Source of the DNA: Prescottella sp. R16
GTDB taxonomy: Bacteria > Actinomycetota > Actinomycetes > Mycobacteriales > Mycobacteriaceae
Length of the DNA: 64,000 bases
NCBI RefSeq assembly: GCF_030656875.1
Contig: NZ_CP130943.1
Coordinates: forward strand, 3,782,001 to 3,846,000
Reading direction: 5' to 3'
How positions within the stretch are numbered: the first letter of the stretch is position 1; each line of letters begins with the position of its first letter. The position numbers and the translations under genes were made by a program. Shown piece after piece: positions 1 through 7,558 of this stretch. Below the pieces are notes generated by a model that was given only the letters and a program-made list of their open reading frames with translations, ran no database searches and was not told the origin of the DNA.

Positions 1-433
1 CGACGTAGACGATGCGGTCGAGGTCGGTGTGCGGCACCGGCTCCGCACCCGGAACGCCGGTGCCGGTGCCGGTGCCGGTGCCGGTGCCGTGCAGGCTGCG
101 CGACGTGATCAGGACGCGGGCCCCGGAGCGTCCGATCAGGTGCGCCACTTCCTGTGCACCCGAACGGGATCCGATACCGACCGCGATCCGGCCGGTGCGC
201 CACGCGGCGACCAGGGCGGCGTGGAAGACCATCGTGTCCGGCAGATACACCGCGACCGCACCGTCCGCGGCGCCGGCGAGCGCCGACGCGATCCGATCCG
301 CTGTCGCGTCGTATTCCGCCCAGGAGACGCGGGTGTCGCGGGTGACGAATGCGGGCGCGTCGGGTGTGACGGTCGCGTGGTGGCGGACCAGTTCACTGAC
401 GCTCCGTACGGGGAGGCCCGGATCCTCGTTCAC
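1..433 (-). CDS. Acyl-CoA synthetase (AMP-binding), N-terminal part; runs off the window
   Basis: The reverse strand from a GTG at 433 gives an open frame to the window edge, so only about 144 N-terminal residues are seen. They read like the start of an ANL-superfamily acyl-CoA/acid-CoA ligase: an N-terminal helix (SVSELVRHHA), a TRDTRVSWAEYDATADRIA segment, then AVYLPDTMVFHAALVAAWRT and GSRSGAQEVAHLIGRSGAR, the usual first Rossmann-like subdomain. The P-loop and adenylation motifs lie outside the window. The GTG overlaps the stop of the upstream TetR gene by four bases (GTGA), so the two are co-transcribed and the regulator may control this enzyme. A Gly-Thr dipeptide run (see the 6-bp repeat) sits near the window edge. 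Substrate cannot be inferred. Family call good, exact function open. Confidence 0.75.
   Translation of the reverse strand, partial: MNEDPGLPVRSVSELVRHHATVTPDAPAFVTRDTRVSWAEYDATADRIASALAGAADGAVAVYLPDTMVFHAALVAAWRTGRIAVGIGSRSGAQEVAHLIGRSGARVLITSRSLHGTGTGTGTGTGVPGAEPVPHTDLDRIVYV
56..89. repeat. Hexanucleotide tandem repeat (TGCCGG) inside the acyl-CoA synthetase gene
   Basis: Four exact copies of tgccgg (61-84) with partial copies on both sides. On the coding (minus) strand it encodes an alternating Gly-Thr run. The unit is a multiple of three, so copy-number change would lengthen or shorten a surface loop without breaking the frame. Confidence 0.9.
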
Positions 434-1161
434 CGGGCCACCAGTCGGCGCAGGTCCCGGACCGCAGCCTGCAGCTCGCGCACGTCCCGGCGCAGTCCGT
501 CGAGATCGGAATCGTCGTCACTGTGGTCGATCTCGGGTTCCGGTTCGACGACCCGAGCCGGAACCGGAGCAACAGGCGTGCCCGGCGTCCCGACCGCGAA
601 CCCGTCCAGGAACACGGTTATCAGGTTGTGTCGCAACCGATCCGAGTCCCGGTCCAGGGTCGGCCGACTGTTGCGGACCGTCGACCACACCGCGTCGCTG
701 AGCATCCGGTGGAAATGCCGGACGTCGAGGTCCGCACGGAACTCGCCCGATGCGACCCCGGCCTCGATCGTGGCCGACCAGAGCTCGTGTGCCCGGCGGA
801 CGGCCGCGTTGATCGTGTCGTCCACCGGCTGCGACGACAACACGCTCTCGTTCTGGTAGATCTCGGTCGCGAACGGGTGGTCGATGGCTGCCGCGAATGC
901 GACCGTCACCATGCGGTCCAGATGTTCGCGGGCACTGCCTCCGCTCGCGATCGCGTCCTCGTACCGGTGGTTCAGGTCGTCCACGAACGCGATCACGATC
1001 TCGAACGCGATGTCGTCCTTGGACGCGAAGTAGTGGTACAGGCTGCCGGACAGGATGCCGACCGCGTCGGCGATGTCGCGCACGGTGGTACCGGCGACAC
1101 CGCGTTCGCTGAACAGCTTCGCAGCGTGGAACAGAATCTCTTCCCGTCGGGTCGATGCCAC
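430..1161 (-). CDS. TetR-family transcriptional regulator
   Basis: A 243-residue protein from a GTG start at 1161, preceded by GGAGG at a suitable distance. The N-terminus is a typical TetR helix-turn-helix: EEILFHAAKLFSERGVAGTT, then VRDIADAVGILSGSLYHYFA and SKDDIAFEI. The middle is an all-helical ligand domain. The C-terminus ends in an acidic stretch and a short heptad-like helix (LRRDVRELQAAVRDLRRL), which may form a coiled coil and is unusual for the family. It overlaps the acyl-CoA synthetase start by four bases and is divergent from the decarboxylase-like gene at 1274. The arrangement suggests control of fatty-acid or related acid degradation, probably with autoregulation through the inverted repeat near 1190. 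The ligand is unknown. Confidence 0.88.
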   Translation of the reverse strand: MASTRREEILFHAAKLFSERGVAGTTVRDIADAVGILSGSLYHYFASKDDIAFEIVIAFVDDLNHRYEDAIASGGSAREHLDRMVTVAFAAAIDHPFATEIYQNESVLSSQPVDDTINAAVRRAHELWSATIEAGVASGEFRADLDVRHFHRMLSDAVWSTVRNSRPTLDRDSDRLRHNLITVFLDGFAVGTPGTPVAPVPARVVEPEPEIDHSDDDSDLDGLRRDVRELQAAVRDLRRLVAR

Positions 1162-1186
1162 CCGTGGAACCTCCGCTCCTCAACCG

Positions 1187-1203
1187 ATCGAGCGCTTGCT
1201 CGT
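1187..1203. promoter_or_regulatory. Candidate TetR operator in the divergent promoter region
   Basis: The sequence CGAGC-GCTT-GCTCG (1189-1202) is an inverted repeat of the size and GC/AT pattern of TetR-type operators. It lies 28-41 bases upstream of the TetR start codon and about 70 bases before the divergent gene, so one bound dimer could repress both directions. Inferred from symmetry and position only. Confidence 0.45.
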
Positions 1204-1273
1204 TTTCGCGATGCTACCCCCCACGCGCGTGTTTCCCCGGTGTTTCCCCGCACTCTCCGTATGCTCGGCCGGC

Positions 1274-1843
1274 ATGAGCGCAGACGACGCGACCGACGGT
1301 GACGGCCCCCTCCCCCGGGTCCGCCCGGGACGGCTCCGGGAACTGGGCCCCCTCAACTGGGTGGCATGGCGGGTGCTGTCGCTGGGCTCCGGCACGAAGG
1401 ACGCGCAACTGTTCAGCACGCTCGGCCGGACCGGCGGTCTGTTCCGCGGCTGGCTGCACTACTCCGGGGTGCTGATGCTGCTGCCCGGGACGAAACTCAC
1501 CCGGTTCGAGATCGAGGTCGTCGTGCTGCGGGTGGCGCATCTGCGCGACTGCCGGTACGAGATGGACCATCACCTCCGGCTCGGCCGCCGGGCCGGCGTC
1601 ACCCCACAGATCCTCGACCGCATCCTGCACGGGCCGGACCACCCCGACTGGAGTCCCCGCTACCGGGCGATGCTCGCCGCGACCGACCGGCTCGTGACGA
1701 CCGCCGCGATCGACGACGCCACCTGGTCGGCGCTGGCCGAGCACCTCGACGATCGCCGCCTCGTGGAATTCTGTCTGCTGGTCACCCAGTACGACGGTCT
1801 GGCCACCACGATCGGGGCGTTGCGGATCCGACCGGACTTCTGA
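1274..1843 (+). CDS. Carboxymuconolactone decarboxylase (AhpD-like) family protein
   Basis: A 189-residue protein from the ATG at 1274; the open frame extends further upstream but into the TetR promoter. The core reads TRFEIEVVVLRVAHLRDCRY, then EMDHHLRLGRRAGV, matching the CMD/AhpD helix-turn-helix with the active-site region CxxE...HH. Only one cysteine of the AhpD CxxC pair is present, so classical disulfide peroxidase chemistry is unlikely; many such proteins are decarboxylase- or hydratase-like or uncharacterised. The final third (ATDRLVTTAAIDDATW) is typical of the family's second helical repeat. It is divergent from the TetR regulator and precedes the alarmone synthetase by only 26 bases, so those two may be co-transcribed. 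Confidence 0.8.
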   Translation: MSADDATDGDGPLPRVRPGRLRELGPLNWVAWRVLSLGSGTKDAQLFSTLGRTGGLFRGWLHYSGVLMLLPGTKLTRFEIEVVVLRVAHLRDCRYEMDHHLRLGRRAGVTPQILDRILHGPDHPDWSPRYRAMLAATDRLVTTAAIDDATWSALAEHLDDRRLVEFCLLVTQYDGLATTIGALRIRPDF

Positions 1844-1869
1844 ACCGACCACGGTGGCACACTGGAGCC

Positions 1870-2586
1870 GTGGACCCCGAGCAGCTCCGAACCGACTTCT
1901 CCCCGTTCCTGATGACGTACCGGTTCGGCATCACCCAGCTGCTCACCAAGGTGAACATCCTCAAGGACGAGTTCACACACATCAACCGCTACAGCCCCAT
2001 CGAGCACGTCACCTCCCGGTTGAAGACTCCCGAGTCCATCATCCGCAAGGCCGACCGCATCGGCTGCCCGATCACCCTCGACGACGTCCGCGACCAGATC
2101 CTCGACATCGCCGGCGTCCGGATCACGTGCAGCTTCATCTCCGACACGTACCGCATCGCCGAGATGATCACGAGCCAGCCCGACATCGAGGTCCGCGAGG
2201 TCGAGGACTACATCGCGAACCCGAAACCCAACGGCTACAAGAGCCTGCATCTGATCGTCACGGTGCCGGTGTACCTGAGCGATACCGTGCACACGATCCC
2301 GATCGAACTCCAGATCCGCACCATCGCAATGGATTTCTGGGCCAGCCTGGAACACAAGATCTACTACAAGTTCAATCGCGAGGTGCCGGAGCACCTGCTC
2401 GCCGAACTCACCGAGGCCGCCGAGACCGCGCACCGCCTCGACGTGAAGATGGAGCGGCTCAACGACGAGTTCGCGAAGATCAAGGCCCGGTCCGGATCCG
2501 ACGACGACGCCGCCGAAGTGGCCCGGTCCACCCGCATGCTCGACGCCCTGCAGACCCGGCTGCACGGGCAGACGCCGCCCGACTGA
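1870..2586 (+). CDS. Small alarmone synthetase (RelA/SpoT synthetase domain only)
   Basis: A 238-residue protein from a GTG at 1870; the open frame extends upstream but overlaps the previous gene. It contains only the (p)ppGpp synthetase fold, lacking the HD hydrolase, TGS and ACT domains of the long Rel enzyme. Diagnostic segments are VTSRLKTPESIIRKADR, DIAGVRITCSFISD, the conserved NPKPNGYKSLHLIV and IELQIRTIAMDFWASLEHK. Size and motifs fit the RelP/RelQ (YjbM/YwaC) type of small alarmone synthetase, which transfers pyrophosphate from ATP to GDP/GTP. The last 40 residues are charged and probably form the C-terminal helix used for oligomerisation. Such enzymes are usually controlled at transcription, often by envelope stress. 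Confidence 0.9.
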   Translation: MDPEQLRTDFSPFLMTYRFGITQLLTKVNILKDEFTHINRYSPIEHVTSRLKTPESIIRKADRIGCPITLDDVRDQILDIAGVRITCSFISDTYRIAEMITSQPDIEVREVEDYIANPKPNGYKSLHLIVTVPVYLSDTVHTIPIELQIRTIAMDFWASLEHKIYYKFNREVPEHLLAELTEAAETAHRLDVKMERLNDEFAKIKARSGSDDDAAEVARSTRMLDALQTRLHGQTPPD

Positions 2587-2992
2587 TCGGCGGACCGGAA
2601 CCGAAACCCGTCCGTGCTCCCGATCCTGTAGGAACCCCATGTCCTCAGATGCCCAGGTGTCGTCGCCTCCGGACGTCCGGCCGCCACCCGTCCCAACCCC
2701 AACCACGATCCGCACTGACTCATCCTGTGATCCGAGGCTACGCGGCACCGACCAGAGTGGCGTGCCTGCTGCCTACACCCAGATCCAATTCACGTGCAGC
2801 CACATGAACGCCGCCCGTATCGCAGCTCCGACTTGCGGGCCGACGAACATCTCGAGGTCCAACATCTGGTCCACCACCTTCGACAACGAGCGCCCGACCT
2901 GCAGGCCACGGTACGCCGATGCCGCCGGTACAGATAGCAGAGCGCCCCGACTGCCTCGTCAGCAAGCCAACCGGGGCGCTCGTCGGCTCGTC
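2587..2992. other. Gene-poor stretch between the alarmone synthetase and the serine recombinase
   Basis: About 400 bases with no convincing gene. The reading frames that cross it have atypical codon use and no recognisable product. It probably holds one end of the integrated element carrying the recombinase. A 10-base match (gtgcctgctg) occurs at 2762-2771 and again at 4447-4456 just beyond the recombinase start; this is a weak candidate for part of an attachment-site pair. The only clear structure is the hairpin at 2941-2980. Confidence 0.5.
2941..2980 (-). terminator. Hairpin downstream of the recombinase gene
   Basis: A 9-base perfect inverted repeat (agcgccccg / cggggcgct) with a 22-base loop, ending 13 bases beyond the stop of the recombinase gene on the reverse strand. 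Plausible intrinsic terminator, although the loop is long and no clear T-run follows. Confidence 0.5.
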
Positions 2993-4396
2993 CTAGTCCG
3001 TCGGGAACTTCTTCAGCGTGATCTTCACCAGGTCAGGGTCGAATACCTTGCGCGACTGCCCTTCCGGGATCGGCAGCACGGCCACATCGAACAACGAGGC
3101 CACCAGCACCCGGCGCTCGATCAGCGTCAGCTCGTCCCAATACCGTTGCGGGTCGTCTGTATCCACCGCGCCCACGGTCGGCTCAGGCGATGATTCCGCC
3201 TGCCGCCAAGCTGCCTCGAGCTTCGGCGTGATGCGGTCGCGGATCCGGTGAAACGTGTCCCGGTCGATCTTCTCGTCGGCGTAGTCGTCGGCTGCCTCGT
3301 CGAGCCGTGCCTGCAGCTGCCGGGCGGTGTCGAAGGCGCGTGCCTGCTCGTCGTCGGCCCGGTCACGTTTCGCCAGAGCGCGCCCTGCCTCGGTACCGAA
3401 GAACTCCACAACGGCAGCCGCTACCAACCCGTCCACGAGGTCGATACGCCGGTAAACGCACGAGTTCACGCTGCTGCAGGTGTAACTCGGTTTCGCCACC
3501 GTCGAGCGGGAAGACGCCGACAGCTTTGCCTTACACTTCCCGCACACACCGACAGCAGATAGCAGTGTCGAGGGCGCTCTGCCGAACGTCGGACGGCCCG
3601 GCGTCTTCGCGCTCAGCGCCACCACCAGACGATCATGGGTTTCGATGTCCCACAGCGGCTCCCAGGTACCGGGGATGTCGCGCCCCTTGTACCGGCGGAT
3701 ACCGGCATATACCGGCCGGGCCAGCATCTGGCGCAATGTTGCAGGACGCCAAGCGATCCCGGTCGGCGACGGCAGGCCGTCCTTGTTCAACCTCGTTGAG
3801 AGCGTGTACGCCGAACCACCGGAGAGGATGTAGTCGGCCCACTGGCGCACGAGCACGGCCGTCTCAGGATCCGTGCGCCATCCGATCAGCTTTCCGCTGT
3901 GCTCGTCCCGAACCGCACGGTAGCCGTAGGGGACTTTGCTACTCGGCTTCCCGGCCTCGGCGTGCGCCTTGATGCCGCGCATGGCTCGTCGGCGGATCTC
4001 GTCGGCCTCGTTCTCGGCAACCGCAGCGGAGAATGTGAGTGCCATCCGGTCGGCCGGGTCGGAGAGATCGTAGGTCCGGCCACCGATGCACCATTTCGAC
4101 CCCAGCTCCGAACACAGGTCACGGATGTCGACGTACTGCTGTAGCCGTCGCGAGATCCGGGACGTTTCCCACATCACCAGCACCTGGCCGGGCCGGAGGG
4201 TTCGCCGGAGCTGTTCGTAGCCGGGCCGGTAGCCGTGCTTCGTGTGCCTCGATGCGCCGATGTCGCGGTCGGTGATCTCGGCCTCGATCTCCCAGCCGTT
4301 GCGCTCGCACACGTCGCGGCACTCGGTTACCTGCTGTTCTACCGAGCGCCCGATGCCGCGATCTCGGGACACTCTCGCGTAGATGACTGCTTTCAC
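2993..4396 (-). CDS. Large serine recombinase / site-specific integrase
   Basis: A 467-residue protein from a GTG at 4396. Order: resolvase catalytic domain starting KAVIYARVSRDRGIGRSVEQ with the catalytic serine in ARVSRD; MWETSRISRRLQQYVDIRDL with the conserved arginines; DLSDPADRMALTFSAAVAEN; then the recombinase domain (VPYGYRAVRDEHSGKLIGWR, SPTGIAWRPATLRQMLARPV) and a zinc-ribbon-like region GVCGKCKAKL...YTCSS. The C-terminal half has the coiled-coil and charged tail of phage-type large serine integrases. It is the only mobile-element gene here, so this is probably the remnant of a phage or conjugative element. Its start abuts a truncated MFS gene, as expected when such an integrase sits next to its attachment site. 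Whether it is still active cannot be told. Confidence 0.9.
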   Translation of the reverse strand: MKAVIYARVSRDRGIGRSVEQQVTECRDVCERNGWEIEAEITDRDIGASRHTKHGYRPGYEQLRRTLRPGQVLVMWETSRISRRLQQYVDIRDLCSELGSKWCIGGRTYDLSDPADRMALTFSAAVAENEADEIRRRAMRGIKAHAEAGKPSSKVPYGYRAVRDEHSGKLIGWRTDPETAVLVRQWADYILSGGSAYTLSTRLNKDGLPSPTGIAWRPATLRQMLARPVYAGIRRYKGRDIPGTWEPLWDIETHDRLVVALSAKTPGRPTFGRAPSTLLSAVGVCGKCKAKLSASSRSTVAKPSYTCSSVNSCVYRRIDLVDGLVAAAVVEFFGTEAGRALAKRDRADDEQARAFDTARQLQARLDEAADDYADEKIDRDTFHRIRDRITPKLEAAWRQAESSPEPTVGAVDTDDPQRYWDELTLIERRVLVASLFDVAVLPIPEGQSRKVFDPDLVKITLKKFPTD

Positions 4397-4438
4397 CAGG
4401 TCAGCGTATCGCGTAATGACAGTATTCGATTCCTGGCC

Positions 4439-5176
4439 TGGCGGTGGTGCCTGCTGGTGAACATCCCCATCGCGCTGTTCGCGCTCGCCGTCACCGCACC
4501 CGTCGTCGAGGAGACCAAGGCCCACGGCGACACCAGCTACGACGTCCCCGGCACCGTCCTCGTCGCGGTCGGTCTCGGTTCCCTCGTGTACGGCTTCACG
4601 CAGGCCGAGAAGCACGGATGGGCGTCGGCCCAGACGATCGGGTTCATCGCCGTCGGCTCGATCGCCCTCGTTCTGTTCGTGCTCGTGGAGAAGCGGGCCG
4701 CCAACCCCCTGCTGCCGATGTCGGTGCCGTGGCACCGCAACCGCGGACCCAGCTTCCTCGCATCCGTCACGGTCGGCGCCGCCCTGCTCGGCGGCACCCT
4801 GTACCTGACGTTCTACCTGCAGATCGTCCTCGGCTTCAGCCCGTTCGTCGCCGGTCTCGCCGCCCAGCTCAGCACCCGTGTCGGGCCGAAGCTGCCGATG
4901 ACCGTCGGCCCCGTCGTCGCCGCCGCCGGACTGTTGCTGCTCTCCCGTATCGAGGTCCACGGCTCCTACTGGACCGGCGTCCTGCCCGGCCTGCTCGTGT
5001 TCGGCGCCGGACTCGGCCTGCTCATGGTGCCCATGCAGAACGTCGCCCTCGTCGGCTACTCCCAGGTCTTCCTGTGGTCGGCGGCCCTCATCGTCGTCAT
5101 CGCCCCCGTCGTCGCCGCACTCGTCCGTGCCGAAAAGCACGACCTGCCCACCGAGGGCGCCGTCGGGGCGCACTGA
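4439..5176 (+). pseudogene. MFS drug-efflux transporter (DHA2/EmrB-QacA type), truncated and internally deleted
   Basis: The reading frame enters recognisable transporter sequence at WRWCLLVNIPIALFAL, which in intact DHA2 transporters lies near the end of the first six-helix bundle, so roughly 170 N-terminal residues are missing. Two further in-frame gaps are suspected by comparison with the family. After SPFVAGLA the usual helix is lost and the frame jumps to AQLSTRVGPKLPMTVG. After GLLMVPMQNVALVG the segment normally containing the next two helices is absent, and the frame resumes at YSQVFLWSAALIVVIAPVV near the C-terminus. No stop codons interrupt the rest. The gene lies immediately beyond the recombinase start, so element insertion or excision probably removed the front part. 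Non-functional as a transporter. Confidence 0.8.
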
Positions 5177-5194
5177 TCGCTTCCCCCTGAGACG

Positions 5195-5245
5195 AGCTGA
5201 AGGGTCCCTTCGTACGCTGCGAGCGTACGAAGGGACCCTTCAGCT
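5195..5245. terminator. Strong bidirectional terminator hairpin between the MFS remnant and lpd
   Basis: A perfect 24-base inverted repeat (5195-5218 against 5222-5245) with a 3-base loop. It sits between two converging genes and can serve both strands. Confidence 0.92.
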
Positions 5246-5265
5246 GTTGCGACGGAGAAGAACCG

Positions 5266-6669
5266 TCAGAAGTTGATCATGTGACCGGCGAGACCGTGGA
5301 TCGCTTCCTGCAGCGCCTCCGACAGGGTCGGGTGGGTGTGCACGTTGCGGGCCAGTTCGTTGACGGTGAGGTCCCACTTCTGCGCGAGGGTGAGTTCGGG
5401 CAGGAGTTCGGAGACGTCGGGGCCGATGAGGTGGCCGCCGATGAGCTCACCGTGGGTCTTGTCGGCGATGAGCTTGACGAAGCCGGTGGGGTCGGCGAGG
5501 CCGTGGGCCTTGCCGTTCGCCATGAACGGGAAGGTGGCGACCTTGACGTCGTAGCCTTCGGCCTTGGCCTGCTCCTCGGTGAGTCCGAAGGACGCGACCT
5601 GCGGCTGGCAGAACGTGGCGCGCGGCATCATCCGGTAGTCGCCCAGTTCCATCGTCTCGGCGCCGCCGATGGTTTCGGCGGCGACGACGCCCTGCGCCTC
5701 GGCGACGTGCGCGAGCTGCAGCTTGGCGGTGACGTCACCGATGGCGTAGATGCCGGGGACGTTGGTGCGCATGCGCTCGTCGATGGCGATGGCGCCGCGG
5801 TCGGTGAGCTGCACACCGGTGTTCTCGAGGCCGTAGCCGGTGACGTTGGGGGCGAAGCCGACGGACTGCAGGACCTTGTCGACGACGACGGTCTCGACCG
5901 CGCCGGACTTGTTGTCCTTGATGGCGACGGTGACCTTGGTGCCGTCGTCGTCGATGGTCTGGACGGCGGCGCCGGTCTTGATGGTGACGCCGAGCTTCTT
6001 GTACTGCTTGGCGATCTCCTTGGAGACGTCGGCGTCCTCGTTGGGCAGGGCCCGGTCGAGGAACTCGACGATCGTGACGTCGACGCCGTAGTTCTTCAGG
6101 ACGTAGCCGAACTCCATGCCGATCGCGCCGGCACCGACGATGAGGATCGAGCCGGGCAGGTCGCGGGTGAGGATCTGCTCCTCGTAGGTGACGACGTTCT
6201 TGCTCACCGACGTGCCCGGAAGCAGCTTGGTGGTGCTGCCGGTGGCGATGATGACGTTGTCGAACGTGACCGTCTCGGTGCCGCCCTTGGTGAGGGTGAC
6301 GGAGATCGCGTTGGGTCCGGTGAACGTGCCACGGCCCTCGAACTCGTCGATCTTGTTCTTCTTCATCAGGAAGTGGACGCCCTTGACGCGGCCGTCCGCG
6401 ACCTGACGGCTGCGGTCGAATGCCGCGCCGAAGTCGAAGGTCGCCTCTCCGCTGATGCCGAAGGTCTTGGCTTCCTTGTGGAAGATGTGCGCAAGCTCGG
6501 CGTTGCGGAGAAGGGCCTTGGACGGGATGCAGCCGACGTTCAGGCAGACACCGCCCCAGTACTTCTCTTCGATGATGGCGGTCTTCAGTCCCAGCTGTGC
6601 CGCGCGGATAGCAGCGACGTACCCACCGGGACCGGCTCCGAGGACAACGACGTCATAGTGTGAGGTCAC
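5266..6669 (-). CDS. lpd: Dihydrolipoamide dehydrogenase (E3)
   Basis: A 467-residue flavoprotein that reoxidises dihydrolipoamide with NAD+ in pyruvate and 2-oxoacid dehydrogenase complexes; the mycobacterial orthologue LpdC also serves a peroxidase system. Visible features: FAD-binding [20 protein letters not shown] at the N-terminus, the redox-active disulfide in [15 protein letters not shown], the NAD-binding [14 protein letters not shown], the second FAD motif [20 protein letters not shown], and the C-terminal [13 protein letters not shown] with the catalytic His-Glu pair. Length is typical. It stands alone, with a strong hairpin behind its stop and the small-peptide cluster upstream on the same strand. 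Start ATG at 6669. Confidence 0.97.
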   Translation of the reverse strand: MTSHYDVVVLGAGPGGYVAAIRAAQLGLKTAIIEEKYWGGVCLNVGCIPSKALLRNAELAHIFHKEAKTFGISGEATFDFGAAFDRSRQVADGRVKGVHFLMKKNKIDEFEGRGTFTGPNAISVTLTKGGTETVTFDNVIIATGSTTKLLPGTSVSKNVVTYEEQILTRDLPGSILIVGAGAIGMEFGYVLKNYGVDVTIVEFLDRALPNEDADVSKEIAKQYKKLGVTIKTGAAVQTIDDDGTKVTVAIKDNKSGAVETVVVDKVLQSVGFAPNVTGYGLENTGVQLTDRGAIAIDERMRTNVPGIYAIGDVTAKLQLAHVAEAQGVVAAETIGGAETMELGDYRMMPRATFCQPQVASFGLTEEQAKAEGYDVKVATFPFMANGKAHGLADPTGFVKLIADKTHGELIGGHLIGPDVSELLPELTLAQKWDLTVNELARNVHTHPTLSEALQEAIHGLAGHMINF

Positions 6670-6812
6670 GAGGCCCTAGCCTAGTCCCGCCCGGATCGTG
6701 TGTCCCGAGATGGTCCCTACCGAAAAGTAAGATTCGAAGATCGTCTCCGGCACACCCCGGACACACCTGCAGCCCCAGCCGCCGGAGCGACTGGGGCCGG
6801 AGGTGCGAATGC

Positions 6813-6965
6813 TCAGCTGAACGAGATCGAGCTCCCGAGGTCTCCGACGGTGCTCCCGCCGAAGACGCTGCCCCTGCTGAGGCCGAGGACGATGTCGAGC
6901 AGACCCGACAGCGAACCTGTCGCCGACTCACCCAGGGAGCCGAGGTCGATAACGTCCGAGTTCAT
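6813..6965 (-). CDS. Small serine-ending peptide, 50 aa; candidate porin-type peptide
   Basis: ATG at 6965, preceded by GGAAGG about 8 bases upstream; stop at 6813. The 50-residue product begins MNSDVIDLGSLGESATG, continues with a hydrophobic stretch (SGLLDIVLGLS), and ends GSSISFS. There is no signal peptide and no cysteine. It is rich in Gly, Ser, Leu and Asp. It shares the MN.D.I start and terminal serine with the two 27-residue peptides immediately upstream on the same strand, so the three look like one family or operon. Size, lack of signal sequence and genomic position recall PorA/PorH, the alpha-helical cell-wall channel peptides of corynebacteria, whose genes are near groEL2. No sequence homology is claimed. 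Confidence 0.65.
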   Translation of the reverse strand: MNSDVIDLGSLGESATGSLSGLLDIVLGLSRGSVFGGSTVGDLGSSISFS

Positions 6966-6998
6966 GGCAGTCGCCTTCCTACTACTGGTGGTCCGAGA

Positions 6999-7082
6999 TC
7001 AGGAGAGCTCGGTGACGGAGCCGAAGTTCACGACGTTGCCGATGACGCCGATGAGGGCTGCGATGATGCCGTCGAGATTCAT
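6999..7082 (-). CDS. 27-residue peptide, copy B of a tandem pair
   Basis: ATG at 7082 with AAGGAAA seven bases upstream; TGA at 6999. The product is 27 residues, MNLDGIIAALIGVIGNVV followed by NFGSVTELS. It differs from the next upstream peptide by two conservative changes (I11V, V17L). Residues 5-18 form an amphipathic or hydrophobic helix, too short and without the charges of a secretion signal. The duplicated coding unit, each with its own good ribosome binding site, argues that it is a real gene. Role unknown; see the findings for the porin hypothesis. Confidence 0.7.
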   Translation of the reverse strand: MNLDGIIAALIGVIGNVVNFGSVTELS

Positions 7083-7126
7083 TGCGTTTCCTTACTTTCG
7101 TGGTGGTGGTACGACAGGAGAACGAA

Positions 7127-7210
7127 CTAGCTCAGTTCGGTGACGGAACCGAAGTTGACCAGGTTGCCGATGACGCCGACGAGAGCCGCGATGATGCCGT
7201 CGAGATTCAT
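7127..7210 (-). CDS. 27-residue peptide, copy A of a tandem pair
   Basis: ATG at 7210 preceded by GAAAGG at a good distance; TAG at 7127. It is 25/27 identical to the peptide encoded 44 bases further downstream. The frame could be extended upstream to a 65-residue product, but the extension has no similarity to the twin, whereas the twin starts exactly at the corresponding methionine with its own ribosome binding site, so the short start is preferred. Hydrophobic residues run from Ile6 to Val18 and the tail is NFGSVTELS. First gene of the putative three-peptide operon; promoter probably within 7211-7558. Confidence 0.7.
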   Translation of the reverse strand: MNLDGIIAALVGVIGNLVNFGSVTELS

Positions 7211-7558
7211 TTCTCTGCCTTTCGGGGGAGTTTCGATGTCCGTGATTGTCGTGTGATCTGTTTTGCCCGGGCAGGGAGCGTGCGTGCCGGGGGACCCCGC
7301 TCTCCCGGATGCCTTTGCTCCCATGACATCTCGACCGTTTCACACTCCGCACGAGGCAACAGTGGTGTGTTGCTCCGTCGGCTTTCCGGTCGAGATGACG
7401 GCCGCTTCATTTCGGCCGTGACAGAAAGGTAGACCAGTTCGTATCCACTTGTCTTCGGTTTCGTTACATCAACTGGGCAGCCGTCCAGGAAATCTTGAAA
7501 TTCACCCTCCCGCTCACCCTGGACCGCCCGGCGTATTCGACACCGCCACAATGGTGGG
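7211..7558. other. Divergent intergenic region between the small peptides and the prolyl oligopeptidase
   Basis: About 350 bases with no supported gene. It must hold the promoter of the peptide operon (reverse strand) and of the oligopeptidase (forward strand). Locally it is less GC-rich (for example 7425-7500) than the flanking genes, as expected for promoter DNA. I see no convincing operator palindrome. Confidence 0.5.

Noticed and set aside
2587-2992. tRNA gene serving as integration site
   Set aside because: No cloverleaf-compatible stems or T-arm sequence found by eye; the recombinase is of the serine type, which usually targets protein genes.
5281-6663. Long open frame antisense to lpd (460 codons)
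   Set aside because: It is a mirror of the conserved lpd gene caused by high-GC codon use; composition is Gly/Asp/Val/Leu-rich without any domain.
7127-7324. 65-residue version of the first small peptide
   Set aside because: The N-terminal extension has no ribosome binding site or similarity to its twin, whereas the internal ATG has both.
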